A stretch of 64,000 nt of DNA from Agrobacterium fabrum str. C58 (GCF_000092025.1 NC_003064.2:372001-436000), one strand, 5' to 3'. Positions 18,650 to 28,288 are shown, counted from the first letter of the stretch. Program-made: numbers and translations. Notes: a model not told the origin generated them from the sequence alone.

Positions 18650-18893
18650 TTCGGGTCATGCACTCCTCTTGTTCCCGCCCCTACAATCTCGGCACGGCAA
18701 ACGGGCGCGACACTCGGCGACCCAGACGAGAGGTGATTCGCCCTCAGACCGTACGTTCCGCCACTTCGTTCACCGTCACGCCGAGCCGCAAGCGATCCGA
18801 GACGATCCGCGGCTTTACCTCGTCAAGCCAGTGACGATGAACCTCCCGTCGACCCGTGAGAACCTCCGCGGTAGTCTCCGTGGAAAAACCCAT
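18650..18893 (-). pseudogene. IS66-family TnpA remnant with frameshift
   Basis: The minus strand reads AEVLTGRREVHRHW then VTVNEVAERT, typical of the small IS66 orf A product. A single missing base shifts the frame to GLRANHLSSG, exactly the next segment of such proteins. The remainder is degraded and no TnpB/TnpC partner is present. It is a dead insertion sequence fragment. Confidence 0.6.
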
Positions 18894-19991
18894 CGTCGAT
18901 CGTCCAGGGAACGTCGATCGTAGATCACGCGGCTGCGCGCACAATGTGGCACAGAACACCGGTTACAGAAAACCTCGAAGCATGCCGTATTCAACTTGAC
19001 CGCGGCCGCTTAACACGAACTGCCTCTCGCGCAGAGGTGGCGTCGAGACCGCGGTCGATAGGTGTCGGATTGTCTGCCTAGTTTCTATCTTGGCTGCTTT
19101 GCGTACAAAGTGAAAGGCCCGAACGCAGAAGATGTCGCGTCGGTGTTGAGCTACGCAGTCTTATGGCGGGCTTTGAGGAGGCATTTCACATCGCCGCGAC
19201 AAATCCTTTCGCTCCAGTAGAGCCCGAAAAGAGAGAAGCTGCGACAAAGGTAGCTGACACCTGTGCTCCCTGTTGCTGCGCGCGAGAATAAAGCGGGCCG
19301 GGGAACAGCGGGCGAAAAACAGCCAGCCGGCGCAACAGAAGCGCCGGCAACAGGCGGAGAGACCTCGGCCAAAATAAAGCCTGCTGGTGGCGGCGCGATC
19401 CTTGCCCATGGCGAAAGCCGAACATGATGCGCGTATTGCCCTTGCCCCTTTCGTCGTTGAGGGTGTTGTCACAGCAGAAACCTTTGAGATCGATCCCAAG
19501 CGCACTTTTGCCACCTTGGATTTTCTGAAGGCGGCCCAGTGAGCGGGACGGTTCCCGGCGGCCATCCGGAGTTCTTCGCCTATCATGATCGCGAATAGAG
19601 CTTCCAGCCCTTCTGTATCGAGCGGGGGCTTCGAAACAGCCCAAGCTACCTTGTCAAAGTGCGAGGGCAACAACCGCGCTTACCTTTAGCAAAACGCCCG
19701 GAACTGTTTAGACGAGCCGAACCACCTTTGCTTTGCGTCTGGCCGTTGACGATAGCGGTGAGTGTGGCGAACAGCGACACCTCAAAACACCGCATGATGG
19801 GTCTGCCAAATGACCGCAGCCAGTCACATGCTCAAAGGCGGCACCTACTAAACGGGGCATCAACACATGGAACCTCCGGCAAATCAGTGGCTATTCTAGG
19901 CCTATCCCTGACGATGTCCCGAGAGACGGTTGATTCCTTTCGAGAACCTGACGTAAAAAGTGAAGGGTGGATCACGAGCGGGCTGAGCCGA
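18894..19991. other. Gene-poor region, about 1.1 kb
   Basis: No recognisable gene between the IS66 remnant and the DHDPS-family gene. A 170-codon minus frame (19161-19673) and a short plus frame starting MAKAEHDARIALAP near 19408 are open, but neither resembles a family I know. With the IS66 fragment beside it, this is best read as an eroded insertion zone. Confidence 0.45.
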
Positions 19992-20921
19992 TTACCGAGC
20001 TGCCATTATCCGTTGCCGGAAGTCGGTGGTTCCCTGAATGATCTTGTCCAGCAGTGGCTCTATCGCCCAGAAACGCTCCTGAATATCGAACGTCACCGCA
20101 CGGCTTTCGATGTCGTTTATGGTGCCGAGGCGCTGGTGATAAAGCTTCGCCAGTTTGGGATAACCCATGGGCTCCGCCATGGCGGCGAGCGCCAGATAAA
20201 CTGATAGTTCATCAGCCAGTTCCGGCTTCCGGCCGGCTTCCGTCAGCAGCCATTTGTAGAGATCGGGATGAAAATTGGTGAAGACCCCGGTAAAGCCGCG
20301 CGATCCCGCTTTCATAGCGTCGAATGCGATCGCCGCATTGGCGTTGACGATGGCGAGCGGCGTATTCGCGGTGAGCGCTACACGCCGCTTGACGGTTTCA
20401 AGATCGCAGGAGACATCCTTCAGGATAACGAAACGACCGCTGTTGGCGCAGAAGGAAATTTCGGCATCGGTCATAAGACGGCGATAGGGCGCCGGGCATT
20501 CGTAAAGGCCAAGCGGCAGGTTGGGAGGAAGACGATCGAGGAGCCAGCCAAGATCGTCGAGAAACTTAGAGCCGCCCTCCTGCCGGGCATCCATCCGGTT
20601 GGTAACAAGCACTATGCCGTCAACACCCGTCCGCGCGATGGCGTTGAGCTCCTTTTGCTGATCCTCAAGCGCCTCGCTGATGTGCCCCGAGGCAATGACG
20701 GGAATACGGCCGGCTGCGGCCCTCTTAACAAAGGCAGCCAGTTCGACCCGCTCCTCTAGGGTGAGGAACATCATCTCGGAAGACTGACAAACGGCAAACA
20801 GCGCGTCCGATCCATTGGCGATGTACCATTCCACGAGATTGGCGACGCCCTCGAAATCTATCTTGCCGTCCCTGAAGGGGGTGATCATCACGGGAATGAT
20901 GCCTTCGATACGCTTGGTCAT
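19992..20921 (-). CDS. Dihydrodipicolinate synthase family protein (second paralogue)
   Basis: 309-residue aldolase-fold protein. It starts MTKRIEGIIPVMITPFRDGKID, has the Schiff-base lysine in FVILKDVSCD and the tyrosine in LGLYECPAPYRR. The substrate loop (FAVCQSSEMMFLTLEER) differs from DapA, so a catabolic lyase/dehydratase role is likelier. It is the last gene of a minus operon after a D-2-hydroxyacid dehydrogenase and a sugar ABC transporter, 62 bases beyond the dehydrogenase start region. It shares little sequence with the paralogue at 16 kb. Confidence 0.85.
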   Translation of the reverse strand: MTKRIEGIIPVMITPFRDGKIDFEGVANLVEWYIANGSDALFAVCQSSEMMFLTLEERVELAAFVKRAAAGRIPVIASGHISEALEDQQKELNAIARTGVDGIVLVTNRMDARQEGGSKFLDDLGWLLDRLPPNLPLGLYECPAPYRRLMTDAEISFCANSGRFVILKDVSCDLETVKRRVALTANTPLAIVNANAAIAFDAMKAGSRGFTGVFTNFHPDLYKWLLTEAGRKPELADELSVYLALAAMAEPMGYPKLAKLYHQRLGTINDIESRAVTFDIQERFWAIEPLLDKIIQGTTDFRQRIMAAR

Positions 20922-20983
20922 GTTTTCGTCCTGTCAAACATAGTGGCTCGGGCGTTCCGGTTCGGAAGCCTTGCCGGAGTGGA

Positions 20984-21937
20984 TCAGAGCTGGTTGCGTG
21001 GCTGGCGGTTCGCGAGCACATCGATCACGGCCTCGGCGGTGATCCGGCCAATGGAGGTGTAGGTTTCGTAGGTTTCTGCTGCCGTGTGCGGCGTGGTGAC
21101 AATCTGCGGCAGGGTGAAGAGCGGATTGTCGGGCAAGGCAGGCTCCGTCTCATAGACATCGATCGCTGCAGCCTGAAGATGGCCGCTGACGAGGGCGTCG
21201 TAGAGTGCCTTCTCGTCCACAAGGGCGCCGCGCGCCGTGTTTATGAAAATCGAGCCGGGTTTCATCCGAGCAAAACGGCCGGCATCCATGAGACGGCGCG
21301 TTTCCGGCAGGCTCGGCATCATCATCACGAGAATGTCCGAAGACGAAAGCACCTCGTCCATCTCGCACATCCGCACGCCAAGCTTCGTTGCGGCGACCTG
21401 ATCGGGAAACTTGTCGTAAGCGATCACCTCCACGTCGAAACCGCAGAGTTTGCGCGCGATCTTACGCGCGATGTTCCCGAAACCGAGGAGGCCGACGCGG
21501 CGGCCGATCAGCTCCTGCCCGACGAAACGGTCCCACGCGCCGCCACGCAAGGCATCATGCAGATAGGGTATCCGGCGCATTGCCGAAAGGATCAGTCCGA
21601 GCGTCAGTTCGGCCACCGCATTGGCGTTGCCGCCCGGCGCATTTGTCACCGCGATGCCATGCCGGTGAGCCGCATCGATATCGATATTATCGACACCGAC
21701 ACCAAAGCGCGCGATCGCCTTCAGTCGCGGGGCAAGGTTGAAAACACGTTCGTTCCAGGTATCGACACCAGCGATGACGGCATCAACATCGCCAAGTCTT
21801 GCCGATAATTCATCAAAGGTCATCGGCCGCCCGAAGCCGTTTTCAACGACGTCGATACCTTCCGCCGCCAGCATCGCCTTGGCGTCCGCGCAATAGCGGG
21901 AATAATTTGTTGCCGTTACCAATACGGTCTTGCTCAT
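20984..21937 (-). CDS. D-2-hydroxyacid dehydrogenase (phosphoglycerate dehydrogenase-like)
   Basis: 317-residue NAD-dependent dehydrogenase. The Rossmann motif is GLLGFGNIARKIA. The catalytic Arg is in FINTARGALVDE, Glu in DVYETEP and His in TTPHTAAET. The front domain GVGVDNIDIDAA is typical of SerA-like enzymes, but the ACT domain is absent, pointing to a catabolic rather than a serine-biosynthetic role. It lies between the ABC ATPase gene and the DHDPS-like gene in one operon. Confidence 0.9.
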   Translation of the reverse strand: MSKTVLVTATNYSRYCADAKAMLAAEGIDVVENGFGRPMTFDELSARLGDVDAVIAGVDTWNERVFNLAPRLKAIARFGVGVDNIDIDAAHRHGIAVTNAPGGNANAVAELTLGLILSAMRRIPYLHDALRGGAWDRFVGQELIGRRVGLLGFGNIARKIARKLCGFDVEVIAYDKFPDQVAATKLGVRMCEMDEVLSSSDILVMMMPSLPETRRLMDAGRFARMKPGSIFINTARGALVDEKALYDALVSGHLQAAAIDVYETEPALPDNPLFTLPQIVTTPHTAAETYETYTSIGRITAEAVIDVLANRQPRNQL

Positions 21938-21962
21938 TGCAGTGTCTCTCGGAAAATCGGAA

Positions 21963-23030
21963 TTAAAGACGTGCGCCGGCCTGATCGAACAGAACGCAGC
22001 GACCGGGATCGAAACTCACGGTCAGGATTTCGCCCGGCGTAGGCGCCATATCGCCCGGCAGGCGGCAATTCAGCCGGTTACCGGCAATATCCAGCAAGGC
22101 GAGAGTGTCGGCTCCCAATGGTTCAATCAACTGAACGGAACCGGAAATCGTGGCGGACAACGAAGCCCGATGGGCCACATCGAGCGAAAGATGTTCCGGG
22201 CGCACGCCGAGTTCCGCTGCACCTTCATAGTCCTGGCGTTCGACCGGAACGGCGATGCGGGTGCCATCTGGCAGGGTTGCGGCTCCCTTCGAAAGCTGCA
22301 CGGGCAGGAAATTCATGGCCGGCGCGCCGATAAAACCGGCAACGAAGCGGGTTCTCGGGTTGCGGTAAAGCTCTTGCGGCGCGCCGATCTGCTGGATGTG
22401 ACCGTCCTTCAGCACAACAATGCGGTCGGCCATGGTCATGGCTTCCACCTGATCGTGGGTAACATAGATCATGGTGCTGCCGAGCCGCTGGTGCAGTTGT
22501 TTGATTTCCGCGCGCAGATCGACACGCAGCTGCGCGTCGAGATTGGAGAGCGGCTCATCAAAGAGAAAGACCTTCGGTCCGCGCACCATGGCGCGCCCCA
22601 TCGCCACACGCTGGCGCTGACCACCGGAAAGTTCGCGTGGGCGCCGCTTCATCAGATGAGTAAGCTGCAGGGTGCGCGACACCTCTTCGACGCGCTGCCT
22701 CACCTGCGCCTCCGGCACGCCGTTCATCCGCAGAGCAAAACCGATGTTCTTTTCCACCGTCATATGGGGATAAAGCGCATATTCCTGAAACACCATCGCC
22801 ACGTCCCGTTCCCATGGACGGAGCCTGTTGACGACCGTGCCGTCAATGGAGATCGAACCCTCCTGAAAATTCTCCAGTCCGGCAATCATGCGCAGCAGCG
22901 TCGATTTTCCGCAGCCGGAAGGACCGACGAAGACAATGAACTCACCATCGACAATATCAAAGGAGAGGCCATGGATGACACGGTGTGCGCCGTAAGCCTT
23001 GACGACGTTCTGAATGGAAAGAGTGGCCAT
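21963..23030 (-). CDS. Sugar ABC transporter ATP-binding protein (UgpC/MalK type)
   Basis: 355-residue ATPase. Walker A is GPSGCGKST, signature LSGGQRQRVAMGRA, Walker B VFLFDEPLSNLDAQLRVDL, H-loop YVTHDQVEAM. A C-terminal TOBE/MalK regulatory domain follows (GVRPEHLSLD). The start MATLSIQNVVKAYG at 23030 is chosen over an upstream in-frame start, which adds 14 unrelated residues. It stands 4 bases after the second permease gene and energises that transporter. Confidence 0.93.
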   Translation of the reverse strand: MATLSIQNVVKAYGAHRVIHGLSFDIVDGEFIVFVGPSGCGKSTLLRMIAGLENFQEGSISIDGTVVNRLRPWERDVAMVFQEYALYPHMTVEKNIGFALRMNGVPEAQVRQRVEEVSRTLQLTHLMKRRPRELSGGQRQRVAMGRAMVRGPKVFLFDEPLSNLDAQLRVDLRAEIKQLHQRLGSTMIYVTHDQVEAMTMADRIVVLKDGHIQQIGAPQELYRNPRTRFVAGFIGAPAMNFLPVQLSKGAATLPDGTRIAVPVERQDYEGAAELGVRPEHLSLDVAHRASLSATISGSVQLIEPLGADTLALLDIAGNRLNCRLPGDMAPTPGEILTVSFDPGRCVLFDQAGARL

Positions 23031-23034
23031 GGGA

Positions 23035-23868
23035 TTATCCTTTGACTGCCCCTGCGGACAGACCCGCGACAAGGCGGCGCTGGACGAGCAGGGTAAGAAT
23101 GAGCGGCGGAAGAGCGATCATGGTTGCGGCGGCCATCAGCGCGCCCCAGTTGGTGACGCCCTCGCCGATGAAATTGAACGACGCAACGATTGCGGTCTTG
23201 GTGTCGAACCCGGAGAGCGCCAGCGCGAACAGGAAATAGTTCCAGGTGAAGATGAAGCAGAGAATGGATGACACCACCACGCCGGGCATGACCACTGGAA
23301 GAACAATGCGCCAGAGCACCGACAGCGGACGGCAGCCATCCATCTGAGCGGCTTCCACCAGTTCGCGCGGCATGGCGTCGAAATAGGGCAGCATCGTCCA
23401 AAGGGCGACCGGCATGGCGATGACGGCATGGGTCAGGATCAACACTGTGTAGGAACCGACGAGCCCGAGTTCGGAAAAGATGATGAACCAGGGCAGCAGG
23501 AACAGCGTTCCCGGTGCCATGCGTGAAAACAGCGCCAGTGTCGCGGGCCATGTGGTGCGATGCCAGGAGACAGCAAAGGCCGCCGGAAATGCGAGCATGA
23601 TGCCGAGCAATGTCGCGCCCGTTGAAACGATGAGCGAATTCAGCGTATTGGACAGAAATTCCGTGCGCTCGAAAAGCTGCCGGTAATTGTCCAAGGTGGG
23701 CGTGAAAAAGAGGCTCGGTGGCAGCTTCGTCACCTCGTAGCGGTCCTTGAAGGACGACAGGATCATCCAGAGTATCGGGGTGATCGCGGCGATGACCAGA
23801 ATGACGGTGCTCAGGCCGCCACGCAGTCTTTCGGTAAGGGAAGGCTGATATGCCTCGTATTCGTGCAT
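23035..23868 (-). CDS. Carbohydrate ABC transporter permease (MalG type)
   Basis: 277-residue inner-membrane permease with about six helices and the EAA loop ELVEAAQMDGCRPLSVLWRIVLPVVMPG. The true start is the ATG at 23868 (MHEYEAYQPSL), behind GGAGGAATTTTG; the longer open frame upstream overlaps the other permease gene in a different frame and is not coding. It pairs with the MalF-type permease 17 bases upstream. Confidence 0.92.
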   Translation of the reverse strand: MHEYEAYQPSLTERLRGGLSTVILVIAAITPILWMILSSFKDRYEVTKLPPSLFFTPTLDNYRQLFERTEFLSNTLNSLIVSTGATLLGIMLAFPAAFAVSWHRTTWPATLALFSRMAPGTLFLLPWFIIFSELGLVGSYTVLILTHAVIAMPVALWTMLPYFDAMPRELVEAAQMDGCRPLSVLWRIVLPVVMPGVVVSSILCFIFTWNYFLFALALSGFDTKTAIVASFNFIGEGVTNWGALMAAATMIALPPLILTLLVQRRLVAGLSAGAVKG

Positions 23869-23885
23869 CAAAATTCCTCCTCGAT

Positions 23886-24779
23886 TTACCAGGTGACGGC
23901 CTGTCGCAGCCGGGAAAAGGCGACGACGGTGACCATGACGACAGCTGCAAGCGTGATCATTCCAGCCGAGGCGTAGCCGAAACGGGAGAACTCGAAGCCC
24001 TGCTGGTAAGCATAGATATTGAGCGTGGTCGACGCGTTGCCCGGCCCCCCGCGCGTGGTGATGTAGATCACGTCGAAGAAACGCAGCAGGTCGACCGACC
24101 GCAGGATCGCGGCGGAAAGCAGCGTCGGTGCAAGCAACGGAAGTGTGATGTGAACAAGCCTCTTCCAACCGATAACCCCATCGATCTCGGCCGCCTCGAA
24201 CACCTTCGTCGGCAGGGATTGAAGACCGCCCAGAACCAGAAGCCCGATCAACGGCGACCATTGCCATGTATCGACGGCGGCAACCGTCAGAAGAACCCAC
24301 TTGGGATCGGCGAGCCAGAGGCTTGGGCCGATCCCCACCTGTCCGAGCAGCCAGTTCGCAACGCCGACGGCCGGATCGAGAATGACGATCGCCATCATGC
24401 CCACGACCACCGGCGGCATCATGAAGGGCATGATAGCCGCCGTGCGAACGAGATTGCGCGCGCTACGCACCCGGTTGAGGGTGAAACCAAGCCAGGTGCC
24501 GATCACCATCTGCATGGCGAGCGCGAGCCCATAAAGCACCCATGTCAGTATGAAAGCGTTGTGAAATTCGCCGTCGGAAAGCAGCTCAACATAATTCGCA
24601 AGACCGACGAAACGGTCGTCCATGCCGAGCGAGTTTTCACGCAGCGAAAGCCAGATCGCATAGAGAATTGGGAAAACGATCATCAAGCCGACGAATGCCA
24701 CGGCGGGCGCCATCATCCAGCGAAAGGAAAGAACAGTCTGGCCGGGGCCGGAGATGCGGGAAGGCATCGAAGCGGTCAT
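23886..24779 (-). CDS. Carbohydrate ABC transporter permease (MalF type)
   Basis: About 297 residues with six predicted helices and the EAA motif KVFEAAEIDGVIGWKRLVHITLPLLAP. The start at 24779 (MTASMPSRISG) is favoured by a GAGGG 12 bases upstream; in-frame ATGs at 24797 and 24833 lack ribosome sites. It forms the channel with the MalG-type permease. It follows the substrate-binding protein gene after a 195-base gap, large for an operon. Confidence 0.9.
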   Translation of the reverse strand: MTASMPSRISGPGQTVLSFRWMMAPAVAFVGLMIVFPILYAIWLSLRENSLGMDDRFVGLANYVELLSDGEFHNAFILTWVLYGLALAMQMVIGTWLGFTLNRVRSARNLVRTAAIMPFMMPPVVVGMMAIVILDPAVGVANWLLGQVGIGPSLWLADPKWVLLTVAAVDTWQWSPLIGLLVLGGLQSLPTKVFEAAEIDGVIGWKRLVHITLPLLAPTLLSAAILRSVDLLRFFDVIYITTRGGPGNASTTLNIYAYQQGFEFSRFGYASAGMITLAAVVMVTVVAFSRLRQAVTW

Positions 24780-24974
24780 CACACGGGGATCCCTCATGAA
24801 AATGGTATATGTGTCTGAAATTGCTTCCCTCAAACCGCGCCAAATCGCCCGCAGAGAAACTGACTGGCGGCCTGCGCGACACTTGGAGAGAGCAATGCTC
24901 CCCGCCGAGGATCCAGCTCCAAACTTTGCAGTCCGGAACCGGATTTCCCGGGAGGAATTCCTGGAGCAGGTGGG

Positions 24975-26297
24975 TTATTGCAGGGCGAGCAAGGCTTTGT
25001 CCGCCTCGCAGGCGCCCTCCTTGATCGTATTGGCGCCGAGCAGATAATCCTGAACCACCTTGCCGATGATTTCGCGGGTCTGCGGCACCTTGTCGGTCGG
25101 CGATGCATAATCGCCGGTGCCGGTTTTGCTGATCTGCCTGATGGCGTCGGCCCAGCTCTTGCGGATTGGCAATTCGTCGGTGAATTTTTTCATATCTGCA
25201 CCGTCAAAGACCGAACTGCGGGGCGGCGCGACACCGGCCTGAATGAGACGGGCCTCGATCTCCGGCGACGTCGCCCATTGCATGAACAGCCAGGTGGCCT
25301 CCTTGCGCTTGGAGAAATTCGACATCGACAGGCCCCAACCGAAGGCAACGGGCTTGGAAATGCCGCTCTCCTTGCCGGGCGGCAGCACTTTTATGGCAAG
25401 GTCTTCAGCCCGGCCGGGGAATTTGACGATATTGGAGAACTCGTTGGAGGACTCATGCGTCATGGCAACCTTGCCCTGACCAAGAAGCTCGACGACCTGC
25501 GGGAAGGAATGGTTGGAAGCACCGACGGCACCATAGGTTTTCAGAAGATCCCCATACATCTGCAGACCAGCTATGGTCTTGTCCTGGCACAGACCCGGCT
25601 TGGTCTTGTCCGCGGACTTAAAGTCGCCGCCAAGATTGAAAACGAAAGACGCCATTGGATAGGGGATCGCGTTGCGCACGCCGCGCGCCGTCCAGGCGTT
25701 GACCGACTTGTCGCATTCCGAGATTGTTTTTGCAGCAGCGGGAATGTCCTCGAGATATTGCGGTTCCGGAACGTTGCACTTGGCGAAGATATCCTTACGC
25801 CAATAGAACAGCGGACCTTCGACATTGATCGGCACGCCGGTCAGCTTGCCATCAAATATCTCGTTCTTGCGAAGCCCTTCGCCGAAATCCTCGAAATTGA
25901 AATCCGGCGACGTCAGGCTCGCATCCTTCAGCAGCGGGTTGAGATCGGCATACCAGCCGGCCTTGTTGTAGACGGCTCCCTCACGGATTTTCAGCGAAAT
26001 GAAAGCATCGACATCGGATGATCTGGCCTGCATGAGCGTAGACAGACGCGCGCGGATCGGGTCTTCGTTGAGAATCTCGACGCGAACCTTGATGCCCGTC
26101 TTTTTCGTGAACTCACTGGTCATATCCTTGATGGCATTCGGCCAAGGATGGTTCGTGAAGAGAACATTTATGGTCTGGCCTTCCTGTGAACGCCAATTGA
26201 AATCGACGGCTCCCGCAGTCGAACCGGTAAAAACGACGCATGATGCAAGGGCTACCATTTTTGACGCCGCCGCCAGACTGTTCCTGAAAAAGTTCAT
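24975..26297 (-). CDS. Sugar ABC transporter substrate-binding protein (family 1)
   Basis: 440-residue periplasmic binding protein of the MalE/UgpB type with a Sec signal (MNFFRNSLAAASKMVALASCVVFTGSTAGA). Typical segments are TINVLFTNHPWPNAIKDMTSEFTKKTGIKV and GWGLSMSNFSKRKEATWLFMQWATSPE. GGGAGG lies 11 bases before the ATG at 26297 and only 2 before the in-frame ATG at 26306, so 26297 is preferred. It is the first gene of the transporter operon, preceded by a GntR palindrome. The ligand is unknown. Confidence 0.92.
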   Translation of the reverse strand: MNFFRNSLAAASKMVALASCVVFTGSTAGAVDFNWRSQEGQTINVLFTNHPWPNAIKDMTSEFTKKTGIKVRVEILNEDPIRARLSTLMQARSSDVDAFISLKIREGAVYNKAGWYADLNPLLKDASLTSPDFNFEDFGEGLRKNEIFDGKLTGVPINVEGPLFYWRKDIFAKCNVPEPQYLEDIPAAAKTISECDKSVNAWTARGVRNAIPYPMASFVFNLGGDFKSADKTKPGLCQDKTIAGLQMYGDLLKTYGAVGASNHSFPQVVELLGQGKVAMTHESSNEFSNIVKFPGRAEDLAIKVLPPGKESGISKPVAFGWGLSMSNFSKRKEATWLFMQWATSPEIEARLIQAGVAPPRSSVFDGADMKKFTDELPIRKSWADAIRQISKTGTGDYASPTDKVPQTREIIGKVVQDYLLGANTIKEGACEADKALLALQ

Positions 26298-26470
26298 GTC
26301 AATCATATCCTCCCAAATCTCGGTGATTTTTCCTCAATGGCGAATCGCCCCCAGATAAGAATGTGGGCGCATACCTCTCTCCCTTCCGGTCGGCGCGGAT
26401 TTGCTGCACGACCGCATCTCCTCCTCAAGACAGAAGGAAGCTAGCAGGAAAATTTCACTGCTGCAATGTC

Positions 26471-26480
26471 TAACATGTTA
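26471..26480. promoter_or_regulatory. GntR-type operator TAACATGTTA (transport operon)
   Basis: Perfect 10-base palindrome 174 bases before the substrate-binding protein start, identical to the core of a second copy just before the GntR gene. Two identical palindromes next to one regulator make this a convincing operator. Confidence 0.75.
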
Positions 26481-26608
26481 CCTTGATTGATAGTGACATT
26501 CTATTTGGGGAGACGTCATGCATTCGGCAGTAGTTTTATTGATGTCACACTCTGGCACGGCTGCCCTGAGCGCAGGGAACCGGGCCGGAAGAACTGCCAG
26601 AACGGCGT

Positions 26609-27316
26609 CTACCGTGCGAGTGCGCGGTTTTTGGCATTGTGAATATGCTGCTCCATCGCGGCGGCGGCAGCAGGCGGATCGCGTGAGGCAATTGCATCGA
26701 TGAGGCTCAAGTGATCGTACATCGTGGGAAGGACGAGCGGAGGATTGAGCTGCGTATGCGCCTGACGGATCAACCGAATTTTTATGGCGTTCACACGGTA
26801 GATATTGGTGAGAATCGAATTCTGCAGGGAATCGATCATCCCGTGATGAAATCGCGAATCCAGTTCCTGTGCCCTGTCCACGAGAGCTTTGGATACATGA
26901 TTGGCGTCGGGTTCAGCGTTGCAAGCATCGATGACATCCAGGTGCTCCTGCCGGATCGCCTCCAATTTCTCATCACTGACCAGCCTGGCGAATATCTGGA
27001 CCGCTTCCTTTTCCAGAAACAGCCTCACCTGAAATGCATCCTGCACCAGATTGAGATCTACCTGGGCGATCTGCATGCCACGCTGCGGAACCGTCACCAG
27101 CAGCCCTTCGGCCTCAAGGCGCGGGATCAGTTCACGGATCGCCGCAAGCGGCAACTGGGTAAGCTCGACCAATTGCCGTTGCGAAACAAATTGTCCGGGG
27201 CGAAGTTGCCGGGAGAGAAGATGCTCCGTGAAACTGGAATAGGCGCGGTCTCTCTGATTGACGTGGCCCTCCGCGTTTCTCAGACTACGGCCATCACTTT
27301 TCTTTTTCTCTACCAA
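26609..27316 (-). CDS. GntR family regulator (FCD domain) of the sugar ABC operon
   Basis: About 235 residues. The N-terminal winged helix (SRQLRPGQFVSQRQLVELTQLPLAAIRELIPRLEAEGLL) is followed by an FCD ligand domain (DLNLVQDAFQVRLFLEKEAVQIFARL, with RFHHGMIDSLQN supplying His ligands). No ATG fits. A TTG at 27316 has GGAGG 8 bases upstream and is my preferred start; TTG at 27331 is the longer alternative. TAACATGTTA palindromes occur both before this gene and before the downstream transport operon, so it probably represses itself and the operon. Confidence 0.88.
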   Translation of the reverse strand: MVEKKKSDGRSLRNAEGHVNQRDRAYSSFTEHLLSRQLRPGQFVSQRQLVELTQLPLAAIRELIPRLEAEGLLVTVPQRGMQIAQVDLNLVQDAFQVRLFLEKEAVQIFARLVSDEKLEAIRQEHLDVIDACNAEPDANHVSKALVDRAQELDSRFHHGMIDSLQNSILTNIYRVNAIKIRLIRQAHTQLNPPLVLPTMYDHLSLIDAIASRDPPAAAAAMEQHIHNAKNRALAR

Positions 27317-27340
27317 AGAGCGAACCTCCAATACATGGAC

Positions 27341-27352
27341 CTAACATGTTAG
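27341..27352. promoter_or_regulatory. GntR-type operator CTAACATGTTAG (autoregulatory)
   Basis: Perfect 12-base palindrome ending 24 bases upstream of the TTG start of the GntR gene. Its core equals that of the copy at 26471. Confidence 0.75.
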
Positions 27353-27454
27353 TAAGGTTGCCAATGAGATTCAATCACAAATGAGCGATGCGTCAGCTCA
27401 TTTCTCGGGAGGACATAGGTCCGCCATCGGCGTAAGTTCGAATCCTCAAGCATC

Positions 27455-28022
27455 GTGCTTCAGGAACTTGGCCTTTCCTACAATCTAGTCCGAGTGGACA
27501 ATCACACAAAGCTCATGTCAGAGCCTGTTGATTTCCTGACCATCAATCCAAAAGGCTATGTGGCAGCGCTCACGCTCGACACGGGGGACGTCCTGACCGA
27601 AGGGCCGGCGATCGTCCAGTATCTGGCGGACCTGAAGCCGGATTCGGGCCTGGCCCAGGCAATGGCACCTTGGAGCGCGCCCAGCTTTAGGAATGGCTCA
27701 ACTTCATCACCAGCGAGATCCATGCTGGATCGAGCCCGCTGTTCAACACAAACCTGCCGAAGACGGTGCGGGACCTCTTCGAGACGAAGCTGACGCGGCG
27801 TTTCGATCTCATCGAAACCGGTCTCGCGACGCAGGATTATCTGATAGGCAACCGCTTCACGGTCGCCGACGCTTACCTGTTCACGGTCCTCGGTTGGATG
27901 AAGGGCTTTGGCATTGACCTCAGCCGCTGGCCGAAACTCACGGCCTATATGCAGCGGATTGAGATTCGCCTTCGGTCGCGGCGGCGCTGGAACGGGAAGC
28001 CGCAGTCGCGTTCGTGGCGTGA
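27455..28022 (+). pseudogene. Glutathione S-transferase, decayed
   Basis: Coherent GST sequence runs through three frames: [14 protein letters not shown]...[33 protein letters not shown] in the first, [19 protein letters not shown]...DYLIGNRFTVADAYLFTVLGWM after a frameshift near 27660 in which an in-frame TAG also occurs, and SVAAALEREAAVAFVA after a one-base loss near 27970, ending at 28022. The usual first ~17 residues are missing. It cannot make a working enzyme. Intact relatives are about 200 residues. Confidence 0.8.
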
Positions 28023-28033
28023 GCAACTGCTTG

Positions 28034-28288
28034 CTAGAAGTAAAGCACGGGGTAGCGCCGCCGAGGTTCCTTCACATAGAACGGTGGTAAAGCGACGAAG
28101 ACTTGGTAAATGCGACCCGAAACCGGATCGGGCACATCCCAGACTTCGCTATCGATGATCTCGTATGCACCTCCTGCTCCCAACTGAGCCTTTGGATTCG
28201 ACTGGGCGTACGTGTGCGTCTGACCACCAGGGACGTCGAAGGCTGCGATGACAGCTATCAGTAAGGGATTCGGAAAACATCGTCGCAT
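28034..28288 (-). pseudogene. Esterase-family N-terminal fragment
   Basis: 84 codons: a signal peptide (MRRCFPNPLLIAVIAAFDVPGG) and then YEIIDSEVWDVPDPVSGRIYQVFVALPP..YPVLYF, the start of an IroE/Fes-like alpha/beta hydrolase. Family members have about 280 residues, and the GxSxG nucleophile region is absent. The frame stops 11 bases from the end of the GST remnant, so the rest was lost at that junction. Confidence 0.65.

Noticed and set aside
19161..19673. Open minus frame of 170 codons
   Set aside because: No family resemblance, odd composition (runs of Cys and Arg in the second half) and no ribosome site; the plus strand is equally uninformative.
23868..24300. N-terminal extension of the MalG-type permease frame
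   Set aside because: It overlaps the MalF-type permease in another frame and the added residues are Arg/His-rich and unlike a permease; the ATG at 23868 has an excellent ribosome site.
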